41,850 nucleotides of DNA from Spirogloea muscicola (lineage: Eukaryota; Streptophyta; Zygnematophyceae; Spirogloeales; Spirogloeaceae), in assembly GCA_009602725.1 (NCBI GenBank), contig WELB01000316.1, forward strand, positions 1-41,850. The letters are read 5' to 3'. How positions within the stretch are numbered: position 1 is the stretch's first letter; each line of letters starts with the position of its first letter. Shown here in pieces: positions 27,000 to 38,239 of the stretch. The notes beneath the pieces are model-generated. The model saw only the letters and a program-made list of their open reading frames with translations, was not told the origin of the DNA and did not search any database. The translations under genes and the position numbers were made by a program.

Positions 27000-29900
27000 A
27001 TGGCCGAGGGGGCCAGTCCTGCCGAGGGCAGCGGGGAGCGTGCGGAGGAGCTCAAGCGCGCCGCCAACGTCGCTTTCCAAGGCATGCTCCTGGCCCGCAG
27101 CCTCGAGCGCTCTGGCAGCAGCGGCAGCAGGGCTGGCTGCAATGGCCAGGCGGCATATTTGCAATATATCGCCGGCGTGACGCAGCCATTTAGCCAGGGT
27201 TCTGGCTACTATCCTTCACGACTGGTTGTGGGCTGGCAGTCGATTTGCGTCTGCAAGAGCTGGCAGTATTGGAGTAGCGTAGCATTACCTACAAAGCGTC
27301 GTGACTGAGGCCAGGTCCCCTTGGCAGCGTGATCGAGCAGGACTGTACCTGCAGTCAGTCCCGCCCTTGAAACACTCATCTAAGCTTCTTGCACGGGGTG
27401 TGCAGAGCACCGCTTCTTTGAGGCTGTGGAGCTCTACGACCAGGCGATTGAGCTCGAGCCGAACAATGCAATCTTCTGGGCCAACCGGGCATTCGCGCAC
27501 ACAAAGCTCGAGGAGTATGGCAGCGCCATCGACGATGCGTCGCGGGCCATCGAGCTCAACCCTGGCTACATCAAGGTGCTGTGCTTAGGACCTCACTGCT
27601 CAGCCAGATGACGGGACAGGCTTGGTTGATCTTGGACGCGACCTTCTTTGCTGTTAGGAGGTACACTTGACTATGTAGCATCTCGATGGACACTGGCCTG
27701 GGGCAGTGTCCTGTCCTTTATACTCCAGCATTGACAGGCGTTTGGAGAATTCATGCCGAACCGAGTGCTGCCCTACTCTGACACCAGTATCTGTCCGGAG
27801 CTTGCTGCAGGGCTACTATCGCCGGGGCACTGCTTATTTGGCCATGGCCAAGCTGAAGGATGCCCTCAAAGACTTCCGGCAGGTGGGTATAGCTTGGCAG
27901 GCTCTTGACTAGCTCATTCAGGCAGAGCATCTGGCCTCAAACAGCCTGTCTGCACTTAGAAGCCTTTCGCCGGTCGAAGCCCGTCTGCGCTATGAGTGGA
28001 TGGCTAAGTTGGTAGACAGCTTGCCATCTAGCAATAGTGACTTAAGCATAGGCGATGGGAGGCCTATGTGGATTGTTGATTAGTGTTTGAGCCCTCGAAA
28101 TTTGACCACACTGAGAGGCAAGTGCTTTATGAAAGGACATTAGTATGCAGAATAACAGTTCTCTGTGGCTCACCAATGGAGAAGAGCTTTGCGGGGTAGC
28201 TTAGCATCTCTAGTCAGTGTTGTGCAAGTTGGCACGGCTTCAAGAGCTTATAGAAGAATGTGCTGTGGTTTGCAAAATCTTCTGGCAGGTGGCCAAGATT
28301 GCGCCAAATGACCCGGACGCCAAACGGAAGCTCAAGGACTGCGAAAGAGCTGTCCAGAAGCTGCGGTTTGAGGAGGCCATTGCCATGGACGACCCTGACC
28401 ATGTCTCCGTTGCTGATGCAATTGAGTATGCTAGTATCGGTGAGTCGACTAGGATCAAAGAGAGGTCCTTGAACCATCTTCATTGGGTAACTCAGGCAGA
28501 CTTTCTTGGAGAGTGCTTGACGTGGAACAGGCCCATCCACATACTGAGGAGTGCTGCTGTGGTTAGGATAAGATGGAGCTTGCTTGACTTGCGGCAATGC
28601 AAGAAGATCAAACATTGGTTTGCGCTGTACAAGGTCTTCAATAAATCCAATGCTTGCTTTAAGTGCAGAAGTGGAGTCCTCATACATGGGTGCGAGGATA
28701 GAGGGGACGGGTGTGACACTTGATTTTGTTAAGCAGATGCTAGACGACTTCAAAAATCAGAAGCCCCTTCATAGGAGGTAATGCACAAACTTTGACCACT
28801 CTTACTGCTCCAAACAGTAGAGTGGCTAGGCTATCAATGGCTTCTTCATGGGACCCCCGCTGACATGCTTGTCTTGACTCCAAATATGCCTGCCAAATCT
28901 GCCTTCTGAAAGTCAAAGCTGCTGTCTTGGTTCATGCCTGAGCTCGAGCTTAACATTTTCCGTGTAATTTTAGGTACGCTTTCCAAATACTTCTGCAAAT
29001 TAGAGAAATGCTGCGCTCAACACCAACGATGGTAGATGTCACTATCCCAGACGGAAAGCAATTCACGGTCTGCGGCGACATTCATGGCCAGGTACCTGGC
29101 CAGTTGGCGACCATGCTGTGTCTGAGCACGTCCAATAGTCACAGTACCTTCATAAGCAGCTCCTTTTCCCTTTTGCTTCATCTGTTGATGCTCCTCTCGT
29201 TTAGATTGAACTTCCAAGTAGTAGTCAGTAGGTTGCATCAGAAGTCCACCTGTGCTGCCTGTGTTCTGCTTGTGTTTCTTCTGTCTGACCTATTTGTGCC
29301 AAGTGGGACAAGATACAACCACAGTTGACCTACCCTTTGGAACTTGCCCATCACAGATAGCTGAATTACTGGTGATTCTTACATTGACCTCGCTCTGCTG
29401 CGCAGTATTTTGATCTTCTTAACATCTTTGAGCTCAATGGCCTGCCCTCTGAGGAGAATCCATACCTCTTCAATGGGGATTTTGTGGACCGTGGTTCTTT
29501 TTCTGTAGAATGTATATTTGCACTTTTTGCGCTCAGGTGCCTCTATCCCACAGGTGAGACTACATCTGTTCTCGACCCTAAAACCCTAAAGCTTTAAATC
29601 CTTACCCTACATCAATCTGAGATAGCCATTATGATGCACAGGAGTTTGACCTTGTAGGTGCATGTTCTACACCTGCTCATACGTATCCACTCCACCTTGT
29701 CTCAGTATTAGCATTTGACAATAAAGACAACGCACACCATTCACAGACGCACATTAGATTTTGAGAAGCGATGTTTGTGATTATGATTGATACACTGCTC
29801 AAGACTATGCAACACTTCTGACTAAACGCCTGTGGCAGCTGATTGCAACATGAGTCGCAGTTCATATATTCATCGTGCCAGTGCACTCTAAGACTTCCTT

Positions 29901-31545
29901 TAATACATGTTGCAGGGTTGTACCTATCAAGGGGGAATCACGAGAGTAAAAGCATGAACAAAATCTATGGGTTCGAGGGTGAAGTCAAGAGCAAATATCC
30001 TACTCATAATTGGCACTGCTTTTTGGTTCCTGCAGCAGCCTTTGCAACTGGGGTAGCAGGACTGTTGACGTGCAGACCACAGTGCCTAGACCTGCTGCTG
30101 AAGTCTTGTTTCACATTGAGATTGGCATGGTTGACTCCTTAGGCATGTCCTTTGTTTTACGTGCTAGTCACCAGTGAATCATGACTTTATGTATGTATGG
30201 AGACTTAACTCCTTTGTACGTACAGCAACACCATGGCAGAGCTCTTTCAAGAGGTTTTCTGCGCCCTCCCCCTGGCGCATGTGCTCAATGGACGAGTGTT
30301 TGTAGTGCATGGCGGCTTGTTCAGCACAGACAACGTCAAGTTGGATGACATCCGCTCCATCGACCGCTTCCGAGAGCCTCCTGATGAAGGTGAACTTTCT
30401 CTCCGTCCTTGCAGCATCACATTTGGCAACCAATTCCAAATCCAACCTGTACTTCTGAAATCTTTTGGCGTGTGCATTTTCATTCGGTGACTACACTATG
30501 ACTTTCATGACAATTACTATAGTGTGGGATTTGAGCTCGCGCACTACTTTGACCATGAGACTTCCTGACACATATTTCGTACTGCTATCCAGGCCTGATG
30601 TGCGAGCTTCTGTGGAGCGATCCTCAGCCTGGTCTAGGTAGATCTCCCAGTAAGAGGGGAGTAGGCGTTGCCTTTGGTCGGGATGTCACCAGACGATTCT
30701 TGCAGGACAACAACCTTGGTGAGATTTTGTGGCCTGACCCCTGATAGCTGTACAATAGATGCTGAGGCGGTGTTGCTTTTAGAGGACGATTGTTGCCAGC
30801 TTCACTGGAAGCACAGCAAATCATGTAAGCTCACTGTCGATTGAAAGGTAGACTGGCATTGCAAGCCTAAACAGGCAGCAAGCAGCCTGACAGCCACTTT
30901 GACTTCGTGTACAGAGCTAGTTGTGCGATCACACGAGGTGAAGCAGGAGGGTTATGAGGTTGAGCATGATGGCCAGCTCATCACTGTCTTCTCAGCCCCC
31001 AACTACTGTGATCAGGTATTGCACTTCCAGGGAGGCAATAGCTCTTAAAGGGAAGTTGCTGTCAACGCCGTGCTATTAGTGCTTGTGTCAGAGAGTAGCC
31101 CCTACGCCAGCAAACACATCTGGACACTGTGATACCCCTTCGGTGCTCGGCAAGGTGGTGAGCTCCGTGCATATCTGTGGTTTCTGTGGACAGCTGGAGC
31201 TTTACCTCTGGTTCTGGCATTGATTCGTTAATGTTGAGCATGCAGATGGGTAACAAGGGTGCATTTGTCAAATTTGATGCTCCAGAGATGAAGCCCAAAT
31301 TCACGCAGTTCACTGCCGTGGTAAGCAGTTCTTGCGGGCTAAACGAGAGTTGAGGTCTAAGACTTATGCCCATCTGTTCTAATGTGTTTGTCTGCACTGG
31401 CGCTTTCAGCATCCCTAACATACTTGCCGATTGTGAAAGGAGTCTTTGGCCTTCCTGTACTGACTTCTTGGGCTCTTTCATGCAGCCTCATCCCAACGTC
31501 CGGCCTATGGCGTATGCGAGCAACTTCTTTAGCTTGTTGTCATGA
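27000..31545 (+). CDS. PP5: Serine/threonine protein phosphatase 5 (TPR-PP5)
   Basis: Metallophosphatase with N-terminal TPRs that binds HSP90 and acts in signalling (family role). Thirteen exons: 27000-27081, 27406-27575, 27811-27882, 28289-28439, 28669-28777, 28974-29091, 29406-29553, 29916-29994, 30220-30389, 30593-30718, 30915-31015, 31246-31320, 31486-31545. They give about 486 residues, the usual length, with every phase consistent. TPRs: [19 protein letters not shown], then [36 protein letters not shown]. Catalytic metal and active-site motifs are intact: [48 protein letters not shown]. The end [12 protein letters not shown] resembles the canonical MAYANNF C-terminus. Intron 1 needs a GC donor (27082) to join AFQ-EHRFF. 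Intron 8 is an apparent AT-AC intron (separate entry). Start chosen by its position before [12 protein letters not shown]. Confidence 0.95.
29995..30219 (+). other. U12-type AT-AC intron in PP5
   Basis: No GT or GC donor keeps the conserved reading [15 protein letters not shown]. An intron starting ATATCCTACT (29995) and ending TTTGTAC (30219) restores it exactly: AA|...|G TAC AGC. A TTAACT branch-like element has its A at 30208, 11 bases before the 3' end, within the short U12 branch-to-acceptor distance. The donor fits the U12 ATATCCTT consensus except in the last position. Confidence 0.8.
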
Positions 31546-32134
31546 TAGCATGACCATCTCAGTCGGTGACCATCTCCTCTTTTCTCCTCCCATAGTCTCA
31601 CCATTAGCTACTCAGGTATGACAGACCAGCAAGTTGGCTAGACAGCCAAGGTGCACAGACATTCTTTCTATGCCGCTTCAGCAGATGCTGCAGGCAGTTT
31701 AAATGTAGAGCCGTAGAAGAGGAATGCACCTTGCAGTCCTCGTAAGATTTGAGCGCTGCAGTTCCAGCAGCTCCGTAACCACCTCATCACTAGTTCGTGG
31801 ACACCCAGTTTGCCCACTCGGTAGCAGGATTACATCCATGTCAGAAGTCTATCGTTGCCACTTAGTAACAAGCAGGTGAATGTAGGTAGGAGTGACCTGG
31901 AACCATTGTATTGCCGGTCTATGTAGAACGCTCATTATGACCAGGAATGCCCGGTCAGACATCGTCCAGAATATTCAACATTAAGACTGCCCAGCTGAGC
32001 AGGTCAGGAGGATTGGCAAGCTCAGGCCCGCTATCCCCCCACTGCCGAGAGCGGGCGGTGGTCGCTGCTCGGTTCCCCGCCTGGCGCGGTGCCCGCCACC
32101 TCAGCGCGGCGCGAGCGCCCCCCCTCCGAGAAGG
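31546..32134. other. No supported gene downstream of PP5
   Basis: Presumed PP5 3' UTR then unassigned sequence. A GC-rich segment at 32030-32130 precedes the retrotransposon tail. No exon or RNA gene recognised. Confidence 0.4.
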
Positions 32135-32240
32135 TGCTCGCCCATTGAGAAGAGGGGCTGGCAAAGCCAACCCAAAAAGAATGGACAATGTTCAAAGCCA
32201 AAGAAAGAGGTGCTGAAAAAGGACTACACTACAAAGTGCA
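32135..32240 (-). mobile_element. Antisense family B retrotransposon tail
   Basis: CTCGCCCATTGAGAAGAGG, then GGGGCTGGCAAAGCCAACCC (stem with one mismatch), then AAAAAGAATGGACAATG. Reads on the minus strand like the sense tail at 17230-17340. 32241-32740 holds no recognised feature. Confidence 0.6.
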
Positions 32241-32744
32241 AGATGGTGCAGAGGGAGATGCAGATGGCTGCTCAGTATCCACGTGTGAGCAACAGCAGAT
32301 CAGAGGGGCGCCCGCGCCCGACTCCCGGCTTGGGGCGGGCAGGCCCTCGACGCGGCGCCCTGGGCCCCGGCAGGCGCCGCCGATTCCACAGCCTTGCAAC
32401 GCCCCACTCGGGTCACAGGCAGTCGCTACACTGCCCGGCGCAGTGACCCTGCTGACCTGTTTGATAGCCAGCTTCCAAGTGAACGCCGATGCCTGGTGCT
32501 GCGAAAGACCTCTTGGCAGGGTCCTCAGTGCGGTGGTGGTTGTCAGGGACCACCTCGAAGCAAGAGGTAGGGTGGCGAAGTGGGCAGGTGGTTGCAGACT
32601 GGCCAGATTGTTATTGAACTTCTGTTGCATGGAAGCGGAGAATTCATAATCAAGTGCGAATAGAAGCAGCCTTCTTGCACTCGCTGCTCAATAGCTGTGA
32701 GCCACATGTAAGCACTTACCATGGTGGTAATTAAGAAGGAAGAA

Positions 32745-33322
32745 GGCGGCTGCTGATACCAAATAATCGGCTGTAAACTGCCAGCCAGATGCATACAGGT
32801 GTTGATGACGGAGCCAAAGGCTAGGCAGACAGGGCGCCCTCAATACCCCCGTGTCAGCAGTAGGAAGTCAGATGAGCTGAGGGGAGGAAGAGCAACCCCG
32901 CTGCGCAAACCAGAGGCTGCTGCAAGGGTGCGACCAGCCCGGCGATGCAAAGAAATTGCCTGGGACCGCTGTAGGCACATAGATAAACGCATTCGGTAGC
33001 AGGACACAAGACCCAAAGGCACCGAGCCACCGGAAAGGGCTGCACCCTGTTCCCGGCGCCGCTGGTCAGCTTGAGAGGCCAGCAGCAAAAGTAACGAGGA
33101 CCACCAACCCCCGTAACACCCATGGATGTCCATGGCCAGGGGGTAAAAGGTATCACCGGCCGGGTGGTCCTTGTACTTGTGCAACTTCTTCTGTTCGGCC
33201 ACCTTCACGGCATAGCCGGTCTCATAAGTATTGGGGCCCTTCATCCGGACGAAGGGGAGGGTCACGGTGCGGTAGTGTATGCAGAGGTACGCAGAGGTCG
33301 CTTTCATGGAGCCCTTCTTCAC
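32745..33322 (-). mobile_element. Non-LTR retrotransposon 3' end, family A (longest ORF remnant)
   Basis: Minus-strand open frame from about 33322 to the stop at 32840. It includes AEQKKLHKYKDHPAGDTFYP, then LAMDIHGCYGGWW, RMRLSMCLQRSQAISLH and DFLLLTRGY-stop. The KxxKY...F.PLA.D..G arrangement before R.R....LQR is how many LINE reverse-transcriptase proteins end (family knowledge). The tail to about 32745 matches the tails at 9341 and 34748 in reverse. No catalytic YxDD region remains, so it is inactive. Confidence 0.72.
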
Positions 33323-33930
33323 CCCTCACGACTCCTAGGAGCACAACAGCCTCCAGATGAAGGCCTAGAAGCTGAGCATGGAGGTAGGCAATTACACGCT
33401 ATGGCACACAGGGAAAAGATACTGACAAGCGCATGTCCGGCTTGCGGACACGTCTATTGTTCACTCGTGCGAGCAGATAGCACACAAAGCTTTGAAGTCT
33501 TGGTGCTGCGGCTGTGACAGTCGGGACATGCTCGTCTGCTGGAAGAGGCGGCCACTTGGGATAAGACGGGGTTCGGTGGTGCCATATGTATGTGTTCTCT
33601 ATCGCGCTCGGCAAGACCTTTGACATGGGTTGCCAGGCTAGCTGAGGCCATAGCCTCCGACCCCCACACGTGCTCGTCAGATCCACAATGGTAACCCACT
33701 CTGCAAGTGTGAGCAGGTGGTACAGACTTACTCATCCACTGGGATCTAGAGCATGTTTCTCATAGGGCCAGCAGATTCCCTCACCTTATGACAGCATCGT
33801 GATGACTTCAAGGGCGACAAAGAGCAGCAACAAACGAGTACAAAGACATTCCAGTACTTGAAGACAAAGCCAGGGCCTTTACCAAGATTCTAGCAAATGG
33901 AGTTCCGTGAAGCCTTGATGTGGCTTTCTT
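33323..33930. other. Unassigned repeat-like region
   Basis: A minus-strand open frame (33454-33735) has a CPDCHSR cysteine pair and YHCGSDEHVW, but I cannot place it in a family. Possibly an upstream part of a mobile element. Confidence 0.25.
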
Positions 33931-33937
33931 TGACATG

Positions 33938-34180
33938 TACAACACCTCCTCACACAACGCCCCCAGTAGGGCGTGGGAGGCCGGGTCCAGCAACAGCCTT
34001 GGCTGCCTCCAGGTGCTCCTTGAAGAGTGCAACACGTTTGCACCTCCCTAATCAACGGAAGGCCCTCTTGGCCCGCGGCCCCGAGCTCGGCTAGCTCCTC
34101 AGCCGCTTGCTCCACAGCAGCCGGCTGCTTCACCAGCCGAGGAGGAGTAGGACGCGTACTGGAGGTGTGGACCAGCGCAC
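33938..34180 (-). repeat. Unknown repeated coding fragment, copy 1
   Basis: On the minus strand reads QPAAVEQAAEELAELGAAGQ then EGL, followed by frame breaks. DNA matches copy 3 over about 240 bp. Helical, Leu/Glu/Ala-rich; function not recognised. Confidence 0.65.
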
Positions 34181-34344
34181 TGCCTGGCTTGCTTGCTCGC
34201 TGGTGCATCAGTCATGCAATGCCCAGTATTGTAGTACGGAGTGTGTGATATGCTGACTGCCGGAGCCTGACTTGATCAATCAGTGTTCCTCAGACGGCGC
34301 ACACCTCCACTGCGCATCCTAGCCCTCCTCGGGAGGTAGAGCGG

Positions 34345-34560
34345 CCGGCTGCTGAGGCAGCGGCTGCTGCAGAGCCAGCAGTGGCTGCTGCGGGGCAAGT
34401 CCCTGAGGGGCGCGCCGGAGCTGCGGGCCAAGAGGGCCTGTCGGCTGGGAAGGTGCAACGCATGACACTCCTGAAGGAGCACCTGAAGGCATCTATGGCT
34501 TGCCTGGACCCGGCTACTCATGCCTTCCTTGAGGCGCGGCCGGAACGATAGCCCGGTCGA
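34345..34560 (+). repeat. Unknown repeated coding fragment, copy 2 (inverted)
   Basis: On the plus strand reads GAAGQEGLSAGKVQRMTLLK then EHLKASMACLDP, the same peptide as copies 1 and 3 but in opposite orientation. Its end is followed by a 22-bp direct repeat (GAGGCGCGGCCGGAACGATA..., about 34532-34553 and 34568-34589) abutting the family A tail. Confidence 0.65.
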
Positions 34561-34589
34561 GCGGCGCGAGGCGCGGCCGGAACGATAGC

Positions 34590-34748
34590 GCGGGGTTGCT
34601 CTTCCTCCCCTCAGCTCATCTGACTTCCTACTGCTGACTCGGGGGTATTGAGGGCGCCCTGTCTGCCTAGCCTTTGGCTCCGTCATGAACACCTGTATGC
34701 ATCTGGCTGGCAATTTACAGCCGATTTTTTAATATCAGCAGCCGCTTG
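34590..34748 (+). mobile_element. Short family A retrotransposon tail
   Basis: About 155 bp nearly identical to 9185-9340: DFLLLTRGY with stop at 34649-34651, the GGGCGCCCTGTCTGCC UTR and the end AATATCAGCAGCCGC. Severe 5' truncation. Confidence 0.8.
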
Positions 34749-34880
34749 TGCTTCTTGAGGGGATGTATGGGGAAGCGCACGCCTCACTCGTTCGGCAGCG
34801 TGCCCAAGAGCAGCATGTGCAAGGGGCCGCGATGCATTTGATGCGCCAGAGCAGTGGCAACCCGTCGCATGGACGTGCGA

Positions 34881-35400
34881 CGGCCCACGCACCTCGGCAA
34901 AACTCCGTTCATGATGACTGGGGTGGGCTGAGCGAGATGACAGAATGGTTTGTGTTGATGAACACGGACGCAACGGCAAGAGTGCCGTTCGCCGCGACGT
35001 ATTCCGAGGTGAACCACGTGGGTGGTGGGCCTCTCTAAAGATATCTTCAACGGAAGAGGTGTTTAACACCTGGGAGTACTTCTCCAGCTTGCTCGTCAAT
35101 GCTTATGGCGAGATCCATAGGGAACTGAAAGCTCGCGACGAGCTAAATGTTATTCGGATGTGTGGGCTCATTGATGAGCAGCTTGAGAAGTACTCTCAGG
35201 TAACAATACCTCTGGCATGGAAGATTGCTTGAGGGAGTCCCACCATGCACGTGGGTCCCCCTCGAGAACCGTGGCAGCGTGCGGCAATCCTGCCGTCGCG
35301 TCCGTGTTGCTCAACACGAACCACTCTGTCATCTCGCTTAGCCAGGCCTGGAAGCCACCCCGGTCATATTGACTAAGTATTTGCTGAGGTGGGTGGGCCC
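34881..35400. repeat. Inverted duplication, arms about 220 bp
   Basis: The left arm (about 34881-35100) and the reverse complement of the right arm (about 35168-35400) match along their length with scattered changes and a small indel. Examples: GAGATGACAGAATGG against its inverse near 35325, CCACGTGGGTGGTGGG near 35020 against 35255, and GAGAAGTACTC at about 35083 against 35183. The spacer is about 67 bp. The arms look protein-derived (EEVFNTWEYFSSLL; DEQLEKYSQ), probably a captured gene piece. Confidence 0.75.
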
Positions 35401-35419
35401 TGGCAAGTCAACCGAGCAA

Positions 35420-35665
35420 GCCTTGCACCTCCGCACGCAGCGCCCCCAGTAGGGCGAAGGATGCCAGGTCCAGTACAGCCTTGGCTGCCTCCAGGTGCTC
35501 CTTCAGGAGTGCAAGACGTTGCACCTCCCCAGCCGACAGGCCCTCTCGGCCCGTAGCCCCGAGCTCGGCTAGCTCCTCAGCCGCTTTCTCCATAGCAGCC
35601 GGCTGCTCTACTGGCCAAGGAGGGCTAGGACGCGCACTGGAGTTGTGCGACTCCATGCGGTCTGG
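35420..35665 (-). repeat. Unknown repeated coding fragment, copy 3
   Basis: Best-preserved copy: minus-strand open frame with EKAAEELAELGATGREGLSA, then GEVQRLALLKEHLEAAKAVL and FALLGALRAEVQGLL. Predicted helical or coiled-coil. Could be an ORF1-type or host gene fragment carried by an element; no catalytic motif seen. Confidence 0.65.
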
Positions 35666-36837
35666 CGGAACACTTAGTGATCAAGTCAGGCTCCGACAAT
35701 CGGCATATCTCATTCTCCATACTGTAATGCAAGGCAACGCAATACTGGTGCACCAGCTAGCGAGCAAACAAGACAGCGCGCTAACCCATACCTGCCGACC
35801 CCGCTTAGCAGCCCCAGGGACCAACATTTGGCAAGATAAATCAACTCAAAGGAGAAAGTCAGGCCAGAGAATCAGAAAGATCCTTGCATCATCAGCCGCA
35901 AGGAAGATACAGGCCAGAAGATGCAAGAACGCCTCTAATACCGAGAGTTGAACAACCTGCCCCTATACACGCAGTCAGGCGTGAGTTGTCCTTGTTGATT
36001 CGGCTGTAGGAAGTTTAGGAGCCAAACCCTCTACACGGCGAAGCACACGCGTCCATAGGGGCAGCGGAAGACCGGACCCTGTGGCGCCGCCGTCAGGCGG
36101 CGACTCCACCACATGGGCACAAGCCAGGGAGGCAGCCACGGACTCCCCGTAACAGGCCCGCAGCAGGCTGCGACGGCGGCTGCGGCGGCCGCCCCAAGGC
36201 CTGCCAGTGGGCGGGCCCAAGGTCTAGCCTTGGCAGGGCTGGACCTAGCGAGGAGCATGCCATGGCGGACGGACCGCCCACGCCTGAGCGCGCCGCTTGC
36301 CCGTCAAGCGGCTAGCGGCCTCGTAGCTTGGCAGTCCCGTGAACTTGCCGACAGCTACATACACGTGCATGTAGCGTTACCAGCACCGTTCGGCGTTACA
36401 GCTGCAGCTCTCTGCATGCACATCCCACGGCGTGACCAGCACTGTGGGTCGACGCTTGACTCTTGCACGCCTCCGTCACAACCACATCGACCAAGGCTCG
36501 TGGACCTTAGCTAGGTTGTACACCCACAATGTCTAGGTTGCAACGGTGATGGCGTCCTTGAGCGTCCATGGTGTTGGCAATTGATGTCAGAGAAGGCGAG
36601 GGTCAAACAAAGAGGAATAGGCTTCCAGTGCAAGGCAATGGCTGTGAGAGGCCAGCAGAAAAGAACGAGGTGTGACTGGGCCAGAAGGGGCAAAGCACAC
36701 AAGTACACCAGTCTCCATGACTTCTGCAGAAAGCCAGCCCACAAAAGTGAGAAAAGAGTCGGGTGTTGTAGAGACCACCAACGAGAAGCAGCTCTTCTGA
36801 AGACTAGTAAGCTGTGCCAAAGAATAGCAGAAGAAAG
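35666..36837. other. Unassigned GC-variable region
   Basis: No exon structure or recognisable protein. 36620-36670 contains antisense retrotransposon tail sequence (GGCTGTGAGAGGCCAGCAGAAAAG), so repeat debris starts before 36838. Confidence 0.35.
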
Positions 36838-37130
36838 TGCTCGCCCATTGAGAATAGGGGCTGGAAAAGCCAGCCCAAAAAAGAATCAACAAAGGACGAG
36901 AAGGGGGCCAGGGGAAGCGCTGAGAAAAACAAGCACACAAAGAAACAAAGCAGCTACGGATCACTCAGTAACCCCTGCTAAGCAGCCTCAGCTCAGAGAC
37001 GCTAGGCTCCTGGAAGTGGGTCCCCTGGCCAGAGCCAGAGGCAGCAGCGAGGGCTCTGCCGGCCCGCAGGTGCAGCGCGCGGGAAGAGTAGTAAACTCTG
37101 CCAAAGGTGGGCATGGCTATGAGAGGCCCG
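36838..37130 (-). mobile_element. Antisense family B retrotransposon 3' end, near-twin of 40545-40740
   Basis: Hairpin GGGCTGG-AAAAG-CCAGCCC at 36858-36876, then antisense of SELRLLSRGY-stop (stop at 36965-36967). About 195 bp match 40545-40740 almost base for base, including GTGGGTCCCCTGGCCAGAGC. Confidence 0.7.
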
Positions 37131-37254
37131 CCCGAAAAAGATAGACCCTAAACCCAACCCCCTCGGGCCACACATGGCCTCCCCATCTCTTAACACACAC
37201 GTTTTCTTCCTCGGGCCTGGAACCGAGGGGCTTGGAAGGAAGCGCGGCCAGATT

Positions 37255-37692
37255 GACTGGTGGCTGGGAAAGGCCAGCCCAAAAGAATGGACAAAGTCTG
37301 AGGGAGCCTGAGTGCGAACGACTAGGACTAAGACATCAGTCAGGGAACGCTCAGTAACCTCTAAACAGGAGATGCAGGTCCGAGAAGCTAGCTGGCGGAA
37401 AGACGTCGCCCTGACGGAAGCCGGAGGCCGCCGCCAAAGCTCGGCCTGCGCGCAAGTGAACCGCGAAGGCGAGGGACCGCTGCATCGAGACGGCCAAACG
37501 CATACGGAAAATCTGAGCGAGGGACCCGGCTACGTTGAAGCCGGGCTGCTCGCCCTGCTGCCCGAGGCGGCGGGCCGCTGCACGCCGCGCCAGGCGGTGG
37601 AGCAAGTCAAGCCATTTGGAGCCGAAGGCTCCGTGCACGTCCACTGCCAGTGGAACGAACGCTTGGAGGGCTGTGAAAAAGCCAGCCCACAA
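37255..37692 (-). mobile_element. Family B retrotransposon ORF end, well preserved
   Basis: Open frame 37692-37351 on the minus strand: FVPLAVDVHGAFGSKWLDLL, then GFNVAGSLAQIFRMRLAVSM, then FSDLHLLFRGY-stop. This is the cleanest C-terminus of the family. The tail with CCAGCCCAAAAGAATGG follows toward 37262. Confidence 0.7.
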
Positions 37693-37704
37693 GGCATGCC
37701 CGCT

Positions 37705-38040
37705 TAGGGCGACGCTTTTCCGCCCTCTGCTTATTCTGATTAATACTTGCTGAGTAGAGGGTTATTGAGCGTCCACTCGCAGAAGCCACATAATGCAGTG
37801 TTGTGCTTTTTGCGCCTTCCGGCCCTTGAAGAACTTGTGCATTCCTTTTCTTGAAGCGCTGTGTGCTTTGGCGCTCTTCTGGCCCCCTTCGAAAGTTGTT
37901 AATCTTATTCTGGGCTGGCCAATTCTGACCATTGCCGTCTATTGGAAGGATCTTCCTTCTATCTTCTTCCTTTCCGCTTTCTCTTTTCTTTCTTGGAATG
38001 GCCTCTCACAGCCACTGCCCTGTCCTGGAAGCGTCTAGTT
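37705..38040 (+). mobile_element. Sense family B retrotransposon tail
   Basis: CTTTTCCGCCCTCTGCTTATTCTGATT... ends in a decayed EGY-stop (37766-37768). It is followed by a UTR with TTTTTGCGCCTTCCGGCCC and CTCACAGCCACTGCC, as in the other copies. It lies tail-out beside the minus copy ending at 37692. Confidence 0.6.
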
Positions 38041-38239
38041 TCCTTCTTTCTTGCTCCTCCTTTCCCCGAGAGAAGTAAACAGCTCTTCCACACTGACAGA
38101 GAGAAGGCGCGCGGTGAAAGTGAAATGAAGGCGTGGCCAATATAAGCAAGCGAAGATATTGCACAACAGGCAAATTCTAGTGCATCTGTGGGGCTACATG
38201 AATGGAAGCCCTAGATTAAGGTGGCAGCCTTGTGGACCC

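Noticed and set aside
26610-27164. Long Pro-rich open frame upstream of the BTB gene
   Set aside because: Triplet-repeat sequence overlapping the PP5 start; POB1-type similarity starts only near 26576.
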